Notes: generated from the sequence alone by a model not told the origin. 64,000 bases of DNA from Bacteroides sedimenti (GCF_040365225.1 NZ_AP028055.1:3410001-3474000); one strand, 5' to 3'. Counted from the first letter of the stretch, positions 34,390-43,819 are shown. Numbers and translations: made by a program.

Positions 34390-37300
34390 ATGAAAAGAAA
34401 ATTAGTGCTGTTGCTGGCATGCCTGTTCATGGGTGTTGGTCTGGCCACTGCCCAAAACCTGAAGGTAACAGGTGTTGTTCTTTCTGAAGAAGACGGGTTA
34501 CCTGTTGTTGGGGCATCTATCTTAGTGAAAGGAACTAATGTTGGAACGATCAGTGATTTGGATGGTAACTTCGTGTTGCCAAATGTTCCTGCTTCGGCAA
34601 AATCATTAGTTGTTACTTTTATCGGAATGAAAGCTGCAGAGGTTGCAGTAAAACCGACAATGAAGATTGTTCTTGCTTCTGATGCGCAAGTAGTTGATGA
34701 AGTTGTAGTAACTGCGTTGGGAATCTCTCGTCAGAAAAAAGCATTAGGATATGCTGTTTCCGACATTTCGGGAGATGAAATGCTCAAAGCACGCGGTGGC
34801 GTGAGTAATCCGGTAAACTCTTTGCAGGGTAAAATTGCCGGTTTGCAGATTCAAGGAGGTTCCGGATCAATGGGTGGTTCATCCAAGATCATCATTCGTG
34901 GTGTGAAATCGATTTCCGGAAACAACCAACCTTTATTTGTAATTGATGGTGTGCCTATTGAAGGTACAGACTATAATAGCGCTGAAACCCAGAGAGGTGC
35001 CGGTGGTTATGACTATGGTAACCTTGTACAGGACCTTAACCCGGATGATATTGAAAATATATCTGTGTTGAAAGGACCGAATGCGTCTGCTCTTTACGGT
35101 TCACGCGCAACCAATGGTGTTGTAATGATCACTACTAAAAAAGGAAAGAAAGGTGAAGGGTATGGCGTTACATTCAATTCATCAGTTGGTTTGGAGGTAG
35201 TGAATAAACTCCCCAAAATGCAAAAATTATACGGTGGTGGTTACGGTTTCGAAGAGATTGCCATCAACGGCAAAAAATACTTGTATCCGGATATGGGTAC
35301 GGACGAGAGCTGGGGTGATAAATACGAAGGTCAGGAATTTGTTTCTTGGTACGACCTTGCTAAATGGGAAGCTGCAGGTAAAGTTGGCAATCCTACCACT
35401 TCAAAATGGCAAGCTTCAAAACATGATATCAACGATTTCTTTGAAACAGGTCTTGCTTATACCAACAACGTTTCGGTGAGCCAGGCTTCAGACAGAGCAA
35501 CAGCTCGTATCTCTTATACAAATTCCGATTTGAAAGGATACATGCCAAACAGCTCTTTGTCGAAGAATATCTTTAATGTAGCTGCATCAACAACCAGTGC
35601 AGACAAACGTCTGGAGGTTTTCACCAATGTAACCTATTTCAATTCAAGAGCAAAAGGACGCTCTGAAACAGGATATGGTGACAATAATGTAATGCAGAAA
35701 TTCATTCAGTGGGGACACCGTGAGCTTGATATGAACGAATTGAAGAGCATGTACATGTACCCAGACGGAAGTCAGGTAACCTGGAACCGTGCAGCATGGG
35801 ATGATCCAACTCCTATGTATAGCAACAACCCCTATTGGTCACGTTACATGAACTACGAAAACGACTCTCGTAACCGAATTTATGGTAACGTGGGTATGAG
35901 TTATAAGATTCTGGATAATCTGAAATTCCAGTATAAGGCAAATCTTGATTTCTTTGTAGACAAACAATATGAACGCAATGCTGTGTTCTCTCAGGAACAG
36001 TCTCGTTATTCTGAAATCTCTCGCCAGCAGGTTGAAACTAACCACGAGTTTATGTTATCATACAATACTCGATTGCTGGAAGAAATCTCTTTCGATGCAA
36101 ATGTGGGTTCAAATATAATGAATCGCAGATACGAATATGTACATGGCGAAACTGATGGTGGTTTGGCAATTCCTATGTTCTACAATCTGAAGAACTCTGT
36201 GAATCCGGCTAAATCTGATAACTATCTCAGAAAGAAATCAATCAATTCAGTTTTTGCAAGCGCAACACTTGGATATAAGAGCACATATTATTTAGACCTC
36301 TCTTTGCGTAATGACTGGTCGTCTACCTTGCCAAATGGAAACAACTCCTATATGTATCCTTCTGTAACCGGTAGCTTCGTGTTCTCTGAATTGTTGAGAG
36401 ATAAAACTCCATGGTTGAGCTTTGGTAAACTAAGACTGGGATATGCTCAGGTTGGTAATGATACTGACCCATATCAGATTATTGATACTTATTCTCAATA
36501 TACCAATATTACTTCGACTCCGGGATATATTCTGAGCACTACACTTAAGAATGGCAACCTGAAGCCAGAGCAAACAAACTCATATGAGGCTGGTGTTGAA
36601 ATGTCGTTCCTGAACAACCGTTTGGGTTTTGAAGCAACACTCTATGCAAGTGAAACTAAAAACCAGATTATTCCATTGTCTATTACTGGTACTTCTGGTT
36701 ACATGTACAAAGTGGTTAATTCGGGTCTGATGACCAATAAGGGTATTGAATTTTCAATCCACGGAACTCCTGTTAAAACAAAAGATTTCTCATGGGAATC
36801 ATCTCTGGTGCTTGCATCTAACCAGAACAAGGTAAAGAAACTGGTTGATGGTGTTACGTACTTTAAATTGGCTAGTGCACCTTTCAAGGTAGAAATCGGT
36901 GCTCTTGAAGGTCAGGAATATGGCGTAATTATGGGTACCAACTATGTATATGATAAGAATGGCAATAAGGTGATTAACGAAGATGGTACTTATGCCGCAA
37001 CAAACGGTAATGAGAATATCGGAAAAGTTTATCCTGATTTCACAGGTGGATGGACCAATACATTCCGTTACAAGAACTTTGATTTAAGTGTGCTACTTGA
37101 TTTCTCAAAAGGTGGACACTATTATTCTACCTCTTATTTGTGGGGTATGTACTCAGGTATGCTCGAAGAGACTGCTGCTTTGAATGAGAACGGAGTGAAT
37201 ATCCGCGAATCATTTGAAAACGGTGGTGGTGTTCTGTTGAAGGGAGTAACTGCAGATGGAAAACCAAATACAACCCGTATCGATGCCGAAACTTTCGGAA

Positions 37301-37581
37301 CTCAAGTATACACAGGACCTGCAGCACAGGCTGTATTCAAATCGGATTATCTGAAGTTGCGTGAAATCAATATCGGCTATACAGTTCCGATGAAGAAAAA
37401 CTACTTTATTAAATCAGTTCGCGTTTCTGCTTACGGACGTAACTTAGCTGTATGGGGACCAGATGTTAAACACTTTGACCCTGAAATGGCAATCACCAGC
37501 TCTGGTAACGTACAAGGTGTTGAAGGTGGAGCTCTGCCTTCTGTTGCGAACTTCGGTATGAATCTTAGTTTGAAATTTTAA
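34390..37581 (+). CDS. SusC/RagA TonB-dependent transporter (third SusC)
   Basis: ATG 34390 gives a standard signal peptide (MKRKLVLLLACLFMG, ending ATAQN) and 1063 residues. In-frame GTG 34351 and ATG 34363 add an N-terminal stretch (MKLNFKSEF) that resembles the one before susC 2. Domains are carboxypeptidase-D-like (about 24-105), TonB plug (GNNQPLFVIDGVPIEG) and barrel ending GMNLSLKF; there is no STN domain. It is a paralogue of susC 2, suggesting local duplication and divergence. It is followed only by a susD, so the ligand is unknown; a peptide-type ligand is possible by analogy. Confidence 0.92.
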   Translation: MKRKLVLLLACLFMGVGLATAQNLKVTGVVLSEEDGLPVVGASILVKGTNVGTISDLDGNFVLPNVPASAKSLVVTFIGMKAAEVAVKPTMKIVLASDAQVVDEVVVTALGISRQKKALGYAVSDISGDEMLKARGGVSNPVNSLQGKIAGLQIQGGSGSMGGSSKIIIRGVKSISGNNQPLFVIDGVPIEGTDYNSAETQRGAGGYDYGNLVQDLNPDDIENISVLKGPNASALYGSRATNGVVMITTKKGKKGEGYGVTFNSSVGLEVVNKLPKMQKLYGGGYGFEEIAINGKKYLYPDMGTDESWGDKYEGQEFVSWYDLAKWEAAGKVGNPTTSKWQASKHDINDFFETGLAYTNNVSVSQASDRATARISYTNSDLKGYMPNSSLSKNIFNVAASTTSADKRLEVFTNVTYFNSRAKGRSETGYGDNNVMQKFIQWGHRELDMNELKSMYMYPDGSQVTWNRAAWDDPTPMYSNNPYWSRYMNYENDSRNRIYGNVGMSYKILDNLKFQYKANLDFFVDKQYERNAVFSQEQSRYSEISRQQVETNHEFMLSYNTRLLEEISFDANVGSNIMNRRYEYVHGETDGGLAIPMFYNLKNSVNPAKSDNYLRKKSINSVFASATLGYKSTYYLDLSLRNDWSSTLPNGNNSYMYPSVTGSFVFSELLRDKTPWLSFGKLRLGYAQVGNDTDPYQIIDTYSQYTNITSTPGYILSTTLKNGNLKPEQTNSYEAGVEMSFLNNRLGFEATLYASETKNQIIPLSITGTSGYMYKVVNSGLMTNKGIEFSIHGTPVKTKDFSWESSLVLASNQNKVKKLVDGVTYFKLASAPFKVEIGALEGQEYGVIMGTNYVYDKNGNKVINEDGTYAATNGNENIGKVYPDFTGGWTNTFRYKNFDLSVLLDFSKGGHYYSTSYLWGMYSGMLEETAALNENGVNIRESFENGGGVLLKGVTADGKPNTTRIDAETFGTQVYTGPAAQAVFKSDYLKLREINIGYTVPMKKNYFIKSVRVSAYGRNLAVWGPDVKHFDPEMAITSSGNVQGVEGGALPSVANFGMNLSLKF

Positions 37582-37593
37582 TAGATGTACATT

Positions 37594-39165
37594 ATGAAAA
37601 AAATATTATATAAATTATTGATTCTTTCTATGGTGGTTGGAGCTGTATCTTGCCAAGATATGGAAAGTGTCAACACCGATCCGAACAACCCAGCCGGTGT
37701 TCCAAGTAATATGGTTATGGCAGGGGCCGAAAAGAAGATAATGGATTATGTATACGACAACTGGTTTAGTGGTCGTCAGTCATTGGTTTACAGCCAATAT
37801 TGGTGTCAGAGAAACTATACTGAGGAAGATCGTTACCAGATTCGTGAAAGCGTAAACAATAACTATTTCAACCAACTGTATACTTGCCAGGCCAACCTGA
37901 CTAAAGTGATCAAACTGAATTCAGATCCTGCAACGGCTTTAGCAATGGCCAAATATGGTAACAATAAGAACCAGATTGCAGCGGCAAAAATTCTGAAGAC
38001 ATGGCTTTATCAAGTGATGACCGATACTTGGGGATCAATTCCTTATACTGAAGCATCTAAGCTTGATGAAGGAATTTACTATCCAAAGTATGATGATCAG
38101 ACTGAGATTTACAAAGCGATGATTAAAGAGCTGACCGATGCAGCAGCGATGATTGATGTAAAAGAAAAAGCGTTTTTAGGTGGTGATCGTATCTTTGACG
38201 GTGATGCTTTGAAATGGAAGAAATTTGCAAATTCGTTGAAATGTCGTCTGGCTATTCACGTATCGAAGGTTGATCCAAATTGGAAAAATTACATAGCTGA
38301 AGCTCTGGCAAACGGAGTTTTCGAAAGCAATAAAGATAACGCCGTATATACTTACTCAAAAACAGCTCCGGAGCAGTGTAACTTTTACCGTGGGTATTTT
38401 GAAGATATGAGAAATGACTTTACCATTTCAAGACCTTTTATGGATATTCTAAAAGGCCAGACAGATACATTGAATGCAAAATCTCACCCTTGGGCTGGTG
38501 TACAAGATCCTCGTTTGCCAATTTATACCACATCACCTGATAGTATAGGTATGCCTCTTGGTATTCCGAGTAGCTCAGTAGAATCTGGAATGCGTACTGC
38601 TGCTCCAAACTGGAAGAAAAACCCTCCTTTGTGTTTGAATGCAGATTTCTCAGTTCCGTTGATGACCTATGCAGAACTTCAGTTTATTCTTTCTGAATAT
38701 AACGGCTTCAGCGTTAAAGAATATAAAGATGGTGTGCGTGCGTCAATCGAATACTGGAGCGGCCTGAATGGCACAACAGTCGGCGATGCTCAAATGAATA
38801 CCTATATTGCAGCTGTAAGTAACAATGTTAACGCGGAAAAAGTTGCTCTTCAAAAATACATTGACTTGTATATGAATGGTACAGAAGCGTGGGTTGAATA
38901 TCGTCGTACAGGTTATCCGGTTCAGCTGTTGAAACCAAACGAAATCTCTTGCATTTCGGGTGGAGAGACGCTTAAGTTCACAACTTTGTCTGAAACAAAA
39001 GGAGATCTAATCTCTCGTGTGAAATATCCGACTAACGAAAGTACTTTGAATAAAGAAGCCTTCGATGCTGCGGTTTCAAAGTTACAGGATAAAACAAACA
39101 ACTATTATTCTAAGATGTTCTGGGATGTACGTACATCAACTAACCAGCACCCGGCGAACAAATAA
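37594..39165 (+). CDS. SusD-like lipoprotein (SusD family 2)
   Basis: ATG 37594 is preferred over ATG 37585, which is only 3 bp after the susC stop. The 523-residue protein has a lipoprotein signal (MVVGAVSCQD) and SusD_2-like features: SVNTDPNNPAGVPSNMVMAG near the start, TDTWGSIPYTEA, a helical core and a Trp-rich end. It pairs with susC 3, 12 bp upstream. A GAAA-loop terminator follows, so no enzymes or accessory lipoproteins belong to this operon. Confidence 0.9.
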   Translation: MKKILYKLLILSMVVGAVSCQDMESVNTDPNNPAGVPSNMVMAGAEKKIMDYVYDNWFSGRQSLVYSQYWCQRNYTEEDRYQIRESVNNNYFNQLYTCQANLTKVIKLNSDPATALAMAKYGNNKNQIAAAKILKTWLYQVMTDTWGSIPYTEASKLDEGIYYPKYDDQTEIYKAMIKELTDAAAMIDVKEKAFLGGDRIFDGDALKWKKFANSLKCRLAIHVSKVDPNWKNYIAEALANGVFESNKDNAVYTYSKTAPEQCNFYRGYFEDMRNDFTISRPFMDILKGQTDTLNAKSHPWAGVQDPRLPIYTTSPDSIGMPLGIPSSSVESGMRTAAPNWKKNPPLCLNADFSVPLMTYAELQFILSEYNGFSVKEYKDGVRASIEYWSGLNGTTVGDAQMNTYIAAVSNNVNAEKVALQKYIDLYMNGTEAWVEYRRTGYPVQLLKPNEISCISGGETLKFTTLSETKGDLISRVKYPTNESTLNKEAFDAAVSKLQDKTNNYYSKMFWDVRTSTNQHPANK

Positions 39166-39213
39166 ACAAGAGTAGTTTATTCTACATTATAGTACACTTT
39201 ACATTTATTGAAG

Positions 39214-39250
39214 GAGGTTATCTGGAAACAGATAGCCTCTTTTCTTTTTC
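39214..39250 (+). terminator. Terminator of susC-susD 3
   Basis: GAGGTTATCTG (39214-39224) pairs with CAGATAGCCTC (39229-39239), one G-U pair, across a GAAA tetraloop, followed by TTTTCTTTTTC. Confidence 0.9.
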
Positions 39251-39391
39251 GGTTATATCCTGCAAACGGCATTCTCTTATATATTCCACCTTCTCCCATA
39301 TAATTATTTTAAAAAAGTCGCGCAAGTCACGCAAATCACGCAGAAAGGCTGCAAGTGGTTGTGCAGCAGGTGTATATAGACGCGTGACTTC

Positions 39392-39418
39392 CTGCGTGAC
39401 TTTTCCGAAGTCACGCAG
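39392..39418. repeat. Perfect 11-bp hairpin within the left half of the inverted-repeat element
   Basis: CTGCGTGACTT (39392-39402) pairs perfectly with AAGTCACGCAG (39408-39418) across TTCCG. The right half has an imperfect counterpart: a degenerate unit pair at 39835-39853 opposite 39861-39881. Confidence 0.8.
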
Positions 39419-39576
39419 TGACGCTGTAAGGAAATACAACTGGTTGCTTTAGTTGCGGATGATGAGGCTTAACCAATTGTGTATGTATCGTATAAGTATC
39501 GTCTTAACAGGGCAATGTGTCGTTTAAATCTGTTTTTATTAAGTATAATTTATAACTAGTCTTTATGTTTTCTGCC

Positions 39577-39638
39577 GTACACCCGGATGTACACCCCCTG
39601 TACACCCGGATGGAAGGATACAGTACACCCGGGTGTAC
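39577..39638. repeat. GTACACCC repeat cluster with a 16-bp palindrome
   Basis: GTACACCC occurs at 39577, 39589, 39600 and 39623, the first and third followed by GGAT. The last copy is joined to its reverse complement to form the perfect palindrome GTACACCCGGGTGTAC (39623-39638). It looks like a multi-site protein-binding region in the middle of the inverted-repeat element. Confidence 0.75.
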
Positions 39639-40071
39639 CAAGTGGGTAGATCCGGATGGAGAGAGGATTATTAAACCTTATATTGTGCAACAGCTGACCA
39701 TCTTTGCGGATTTGAGGGAATACAAAGGCCAAATAAAGAGGAACAGAAGGATAGAAGAGATAACAAGTAACCCCTTAGTCTGCATCCGAATCCGAATCTT
39801 ACAAGAAGGCATCGCGGAGACGCTTAAAAATGGTGCGTAACTTCCTGTGCGACATGACGGAAGTCACGCAGGAAGTCACGCGCTTGTATCTGCTTGACTT
39901 TAAATGTGTTAACCATCTAAGTGCGTGACTTGCGCGACTTGTGCTACTTTTTTGAAATCAATTCTATGGAGAGATGATAAGAATGGTGGGTGATAACTAT
40001 CTTATTTTCTTAACAACCTACAGAGATAATCCTTTTTTTGAACCTCTGTGCTGTATTAAACGTTTTATCAG

Positions 40072-40079
40072 TATATTTG
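40072..40079 (+). promoter_or_regulatory. -7 box of hflX
   Basis: TATATTTG matches TAnnTTTG, 24 bp before the hflX ATG. No TTTG lies at the standard -33 distance. Confidence 0.45.
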
Positions 40080-40103
40080 CGAATATTATTTTAAATACAG
40101 ACA

Positions 40104-41348
40104 ATGAAAGAATTTGTTATTTCAGAAGCACAAACCGAAACAGCAGTTCTGGTGGCCCTGATTACTCAGACGCAGGACGAGCGTAAAACGTATGAATACC
40201 TTGACGAGCTGGCTTTCCTTGCTGAGACGGCTGGGGTGGAAGTGGTGCGTAATTTTACGCAGAGACTGGATACTCCTAACTCGGTAACTTTTGTAGGAAA
40301 AGGGAAGTTGCAGGAAATAAGTGAATACGTGGCCGAGAATGAAATCGGCATGGTAATATTCGATGATGAACTGTCGGCTAAGCAGTTACGCAATATAGAA
40401 AACGAACTGAAGGTTAAAATCCTCGACCGTACTTCTTTGATTCTGGACATATTTGCCATGCGGGCACAAACGGCGAATGCCAAAACACAGGTGGAGCTGG
40501 CGCAATACAAATATATGCTTCCACGACTCACCCGATTGTGGACTCACCTTGAACGGCAGAGCGGTAGCTCGGGCGGTGGTAAAGGCGGCTCAGTAGGACT
40601 TCGTGGTCCGGGTGAAACGCAGCTTGAAATGGATAAGCGTATTATTCTTGGCCGAATGGCTCTGTTAAAAGAACAACTGAAAGAGATAGACAAACAGAAG
40701 GCTACCCAGCGCAAGAACCGCGGCAGACTGATTCGTGTGGCTTTGGTGGGGTATACCAATGTGGGAAAATCGACCTTGATGAATCTGATGGCCAAAAGTG
40801 AGGTCTTTGCAGAAAACAAGCTTTTTGCAACGCTCGATACTACGGTGCGTAAGGTGATTATAAATAATTTGCCTTTCCTGCTATCGGATACGGTTGGTTT
40901 TATCCGTAAACTTCCTACCGACCTTGTGGATTCCTTTAAATCGACTCTGGACGAGGTAAGGGAGGCCGACTTGCTTTTGCACGTGGTGGATATCTCGCAT
41001 CCCGGATTCGAAGAGCAAATCGAGGTGGTTGACAAGACACTGACAGAGATTGGTGGAGGAGGTAAGCCTTGCATTATAATCTTTAATAAGATTGATGCTT
41101 ATACCCATGTTGAGAAAGCTGAAGATGACCTGACTCCAAAAACCAAAGAGAACAGAACGCTGGACGAACTGATGAATACCTGGATGGCGAAACTTAGCGA
41201 CAATTGCATCTTTATCTCGGCTCGTGAAAAAGAAAATGTGGATGTGATGAAAGAGCTTCTTTATAATAAGGTGAAAGAGCTTCATGTGCAACGTTTCCCC
41301 TATAACGATTTTCTTTATCAGATATACGATGAAGATATGAATGAGTAA
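40104..41348 (+). CDS. hflX: GTPase HflX
   Basis: The 414-residue protein has the HflX N-terminal domain (EYLDELAFLAETAGVEVV, FVGKGKLQEI), a glycine-rich linker (SSGGGKGGSVGLRGPGETQLE) and a GTPase domain with G1 GYTNVGKST at about 214-222, G3 DTVGF and G4 NKID. HflX binds the large ribosomal subunit and rescues or splits stalled ribosomes under stress. All key motifs are present and the length is normal. The DUF4954 gene follows after 14 bp, so they are probably one operon. Confidence 0.97.
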   Translation: MKEFVISEAQTETAVLVALITQTQDERKTYEYLDELAFLAETAGVEVVRNFTQRLDTPNSVTFVGKGKLQEISEYVAENEIGMVIFDDELSAKQLRNIENELKVKILDRTSLILDIFAMRAQTANAKTQVELAQYKYMLPRLTRLWTHLERQSGSSGGGKGGSVGLRGPGETQLEMDKRIILGRMALLKEQLKEIDKQKATQRKNRGRLIRVALVGYTNVGKSTLMNLMAKSEVFAENKLFATLDTTVRKVIINNLPFLLSDTVGFIRKLPTDLVDSFKSTLDEVREADLLLHVVDISHPGFEEQIEVVDKTLTEIGGGGKPCIIIFNKIDAYTHVEKAEDDLTPKTKENRTLDELMNTWMAKLSDNCIFISAREKENVDVMKELLYNKVKELHVQRFPYNDFLYQIYDEDMNE

Positions 41349-41362
41349 TTAACATAAATAAA

Positions 41363-43357
41363 ATGCCTATGGAAACATACCGTGTGCTTACAGAAGATGA
41401 GATTATTCAGCTGAAAAGTCAATCCTGTCTGGCTGACGATTGGAGTCATGTTTTTGTTTCGTCGAACTTTAAGGCCGGTTATGTGCACCACACCCGTTTC
41501 TCGGGAACGGTGAAGCTCGGCTCTTTCGATGGTGAATTCACTCTAGCCGGTGGAATAAGAAAGCATGCCGGATTAAGACACGTTACACTTCATAATGTTA
41601 CCGTAGGCGATTGCTGCTGCATTGAGAATATTCAGAACTACATTGCCAACTATGATATTGGCGAACACACATTCATTGAGAATGTGGATATTATTCTGGT
41701 GGATGGCATGAGCAGCTTCGGCAATGGTGTTTCGGTTGCCGTAATGAATGAAACGGGCGGACGCGAGGTGTTGATCAACAACAAGCTTTCTGCCCAGCAA
41801 GCTTACATCCAGGCGCTTTATCGCCATCGGCCGGAGTTGATTAATCGGATGAAGGTAATCACCGACCATTATTCCGGCAAGCATGCTTCGGAAACCGGAA
41901 CAATCGGCTCGCATGTCACTATTGTCAACACCGGAGCCATCAAGAATCTCCAGATTGGTGATTATGCCCGCATTGAAGGCGCTTGCCGACTGGAGAACGG
42001 AAGCATAAACAGTGAAAAAGAGGCCCCGGTTTATATTGGATACGGGGTAATTTGCGAGGATTTTATCGTCTCTTCCGGTTCACGCATTGATGATGGCGCC
42101 ATGTTGTCGCGCTGCTTTGTAGGGCAGGCTTGTCATTTAGGTCACAATTATTCCGCTTCCGACTCTCTCTTCTTCAGCAATTGTCAGGGAGAAAACGGTG
42201 AGGCGTGTGCCATTTTTGCCGGACCGTTTACCGTTACCCATCATAAATCCACGTTGCTTATAGCGGGTATGTTCTCGTTTATGAATGCCGGTTCCGGCTC
42301 CAACCAGAGCAATCACATGTATAAGCTGGGACCTATTCACCAGGGAGCGTTGGAGCGGGGTGCAAAGACAACATCCGATTCCTATATTCTCTGGCCTGCA
42401 AGGGTGGGAGCTTTCTCTCTGGTTATGGGTAGGCACGTGAATCATTCCGATACTTCCAATCTGCCTTTTTCTTATCTGATTGAGCAGGCAAATACCACCT
42501 ATTTGGTTCCTGGAGTCAATCTCCGTAGTGTAGGAACCATTCGCGACGCCCAGAAATGGCCGAAACGTGATAAGCGGACGGGGACAAATAAGCTGGATTG
42601 CATTAATTACAATTTGCTTAGTCCGTACACCATCCAGAAGATGTTTAAGGGACGTGAAATACTGAAGGAGCTGAAACGGGTATCCGGAGAAACCTCAGAG
42701 ATTTATTCCTACCAAAGTGCAAAGATTAAGAACCAATCACTGAATAACGGCATCCGCTTCTATGAGATTGCCATCAATAAGTTTCTGGGAAACTCGATTA
42801 TCAAACGGCTGGAAGGGGGCAATTTCAAGAGTAACGATGAGATTCGTGCACGTTTGAAACCCGAGACGGAGACAGGCAGAGGTGAATGGGTGGATGTAGC
42901 CGGACTGATTGCTCCTAAGAGCGAGGTGGACTGGTTGCTAGACGGCATTGAACAAGGAAGCATTAAACGTTTGAGTGATATCAATAGCTATTTTGCCGAC
43001 ATGCATCAGAATTATTATACCTATGAATGGACCTGGGCATACCACAAGATTCAGGAGTTTTACGGTTTGAACCCGGCTGAGATGACCGCCAAGGATATCA
43101 TCAAGATAGTCAATATGTGGAAAGAGGCGGTTGTGAGACTGGACAAGATGATTTATGACGATGCTAAAAAAGAGTTCTCTTTATCATCCATGACTGGTTT
43201 TGGTGCTGATGGAAGTCGTGAAGAAAAGGTGCTTGATTTTGAACAGGTACGAGGAGACTTTGAAAGCAATCCTTTTGTTATGGCGGTACTGAAGCACATT
43301 GAAGATAAATCGGCTTTGGGCGATGAACTGATAGGTAGAATCAGTCCGTTGACATAG
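41363..43357 (+). CDS. DUF4954 family protein with left-handed beta-helix
   Basis: The 664-residue protein (start ATG 41363, or ATG 41369 two codons later) matches the Bacteroidales DUF4954 family. The first 400 residues show repeating hexapeptide-like turns of a left-handed beta-helix, as in sugar-nucleotide acyl- or nucleotidyltransferases: SFDGEFTLAGGIRKHAG, IGSHVTIVNTGAIKNLQIG, VICEDFIVSSGSRIDDG. The C-terminal 250 residues are helical. There is no signal peptide, so it is cytoplasmic. A catalytic role is not established. It is probably co-transcribed with hflX; a terminator lies about 140 bp after the stop. Confidence 0.85.
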   Translation: MPMETYRVLTEDEIIQLKSQSCLADDWSHVFVSSNFKAGYVHHTRFSGTVKLGSFDGEFTLAGGIRKHAGLRHVTLHNVTVGDCCCIENIQNYIANYDIGEHTFIENVDIILVDGMSSFGNGVSVAVMNETGGREVLINNKLSAQQAYIQALYRHRPELINRMKVITDHYSGKHASETGTIGSHVTIVNTGAIKNLQIGDYARIEGACRLENGSINSEKEAPVYIGYGVICEDFIVSSGSRIDDGAMLSRCFVGQACHLGHNYSASDSLFFSNCQGENGEACAIFAGPFTVTHHKSTLLIAGMFSFMNAGSGSNQSNHMYKLGPIHQGALERGAKTTSDSYILWPARVGAFSLVMGRHVNHSDTSNLPFSYLIEQANTTYLVPGVNLRSVGTIRDAQKWPKRDKRTGTNKLDCINYNLLSPYTIQKMFKGREILKELKRVSGETSEIYSYQSAKIKNQSLNNGIRFYEIAINKFLGNSIIKRLEGGNFKSNDEIRARLKPETETGRGEWVDVAGLIAPKSEVDWLLDGIEQGSIKRLSDINSYFADMHQNYYTYEWTWAYHKIQEFYGLNPAEMTAKDIIKIVNMWKEAVVRLDKMIYDDAKKEFSLSSMTGFGADGSREEKVLDFEQVRGDFESNPFVMAVLKHIEDKSALGDELIGRISPLT

Positions 43358-43497
43358 TTTCACGTCCAATATTAATAGATAAATACTGTCCGGTTTTAAA
43401 TTGGTTGGCTTATCTGACATAGCTTATCGTTTATACAACTGATAGATGAAAAGTATGCGTAAATAAACTTTGCCATTAAAATAAATTAGAGATAAAG

Positions 43498-43550
43498 ACC
43501 CCGTTGTTGCTGGCACAATTCTGTAAATAGCCAGTCAACGGGGTTTCTTC
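43498..43550 (+). terminator. Terminator after the DUF4954 gene
   Basis: ACCCCGTTG (43498-43506) pairs with CAACGGGGT (43536-43544), continued by CTGGC/GCCAG inside after a small internal loop; TTCTTCTTATT follows. The rest of the 43358-43811 gap shows no gene. Confidence 0.7.
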
Positions 43551-43811
43551 TTATTGTACCTTCTTCTTATGCCATGAATACTGAACAGATGGAATTCTTG
43601 CAGCTCAATTGGTTTAGAACTCCTTTGCTCCATCATCTATCTTTTATTTTCGGTGTGTCACCTTTCTATTTCTCAGGTATTTCGCAGGCTGATATTGTCT
43701 TTCAAAATGTCAATTCAACTTAAATGCAGGCTAAAACAAAGGAGTGGGCAAAATATAACAGTAACAAAGAATAATTATCTTTTTATCAATTCCCCAAGAG
43801 GAGTTTTTTAG

Positions 43812-43819
43812 TATCTTTG
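43812..43819 (+). promoter_or_regulatory. -7 box of fumarase
   Basis: TATCTTTG fits TAnnTTTG, 33 bp before the ATG at 43853. It overlaps an upstream in-frame alternative start at 43817, which is therefore not the translation start. Confidence 0.55.

Larger units (their letters stand above)
39315..39940. repeat. Nested inverted-repeat element built from a 9-bp unit (AAGTCACGC / GCGTGACTT)
   Basis: Seven exact and four near copies of a 9-bp unit occur in both orientations. The left part has three head-to-tail units at 39315-39341, then GCGTGACTT, CCT, GCGTGACTT at 39382-39402. The right part mirrors it: 39861-39881 is the exact reverse complement of 39382-39402 (21 bp), and 39923-39940 is the exact reverse complement of 39315-39332 (18 bp). 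The pairs are nested, so the element is symmetrical over 626 bp, GC-rich against AT-rich flanks, and lies between the susD 3 terminator and the hflX promoter. Its middle holds the 8-bp repeat cluster at 39577-39638. I recognise no transposase or known element. Confidence 0.85.

Noticed and set aside
39218..39439. 73-codon open frame on the minus strand (LRDLRDLRDF repeats)
   Set aside because: It covers the susD 3 terminator and the 9-bp repeats; the periodic residues simply translate the tandem units. No ribosome-binding context or protein-like composition.
39565..39840. 91-codon open frame on the plus strand inside the inverted-repeat element
   Set aside because: Its start translates the GTACACCC repeats, and it has no recognisable domain and no homologue I can name. 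It may be a relic but is not supported as a gene.
39315..39940. CRISPR array
   Set aside because: The repeated unit is 9 bp, occurs in both orientations and has no constant spacing or spacers of 30-40 bp; no cas genes are present.
40544..41074. 176-codon open frame antisense to hflX
   Set aside because: Ser/Arg-rich mirror translation of the HflX GTPase domain; no independent support.
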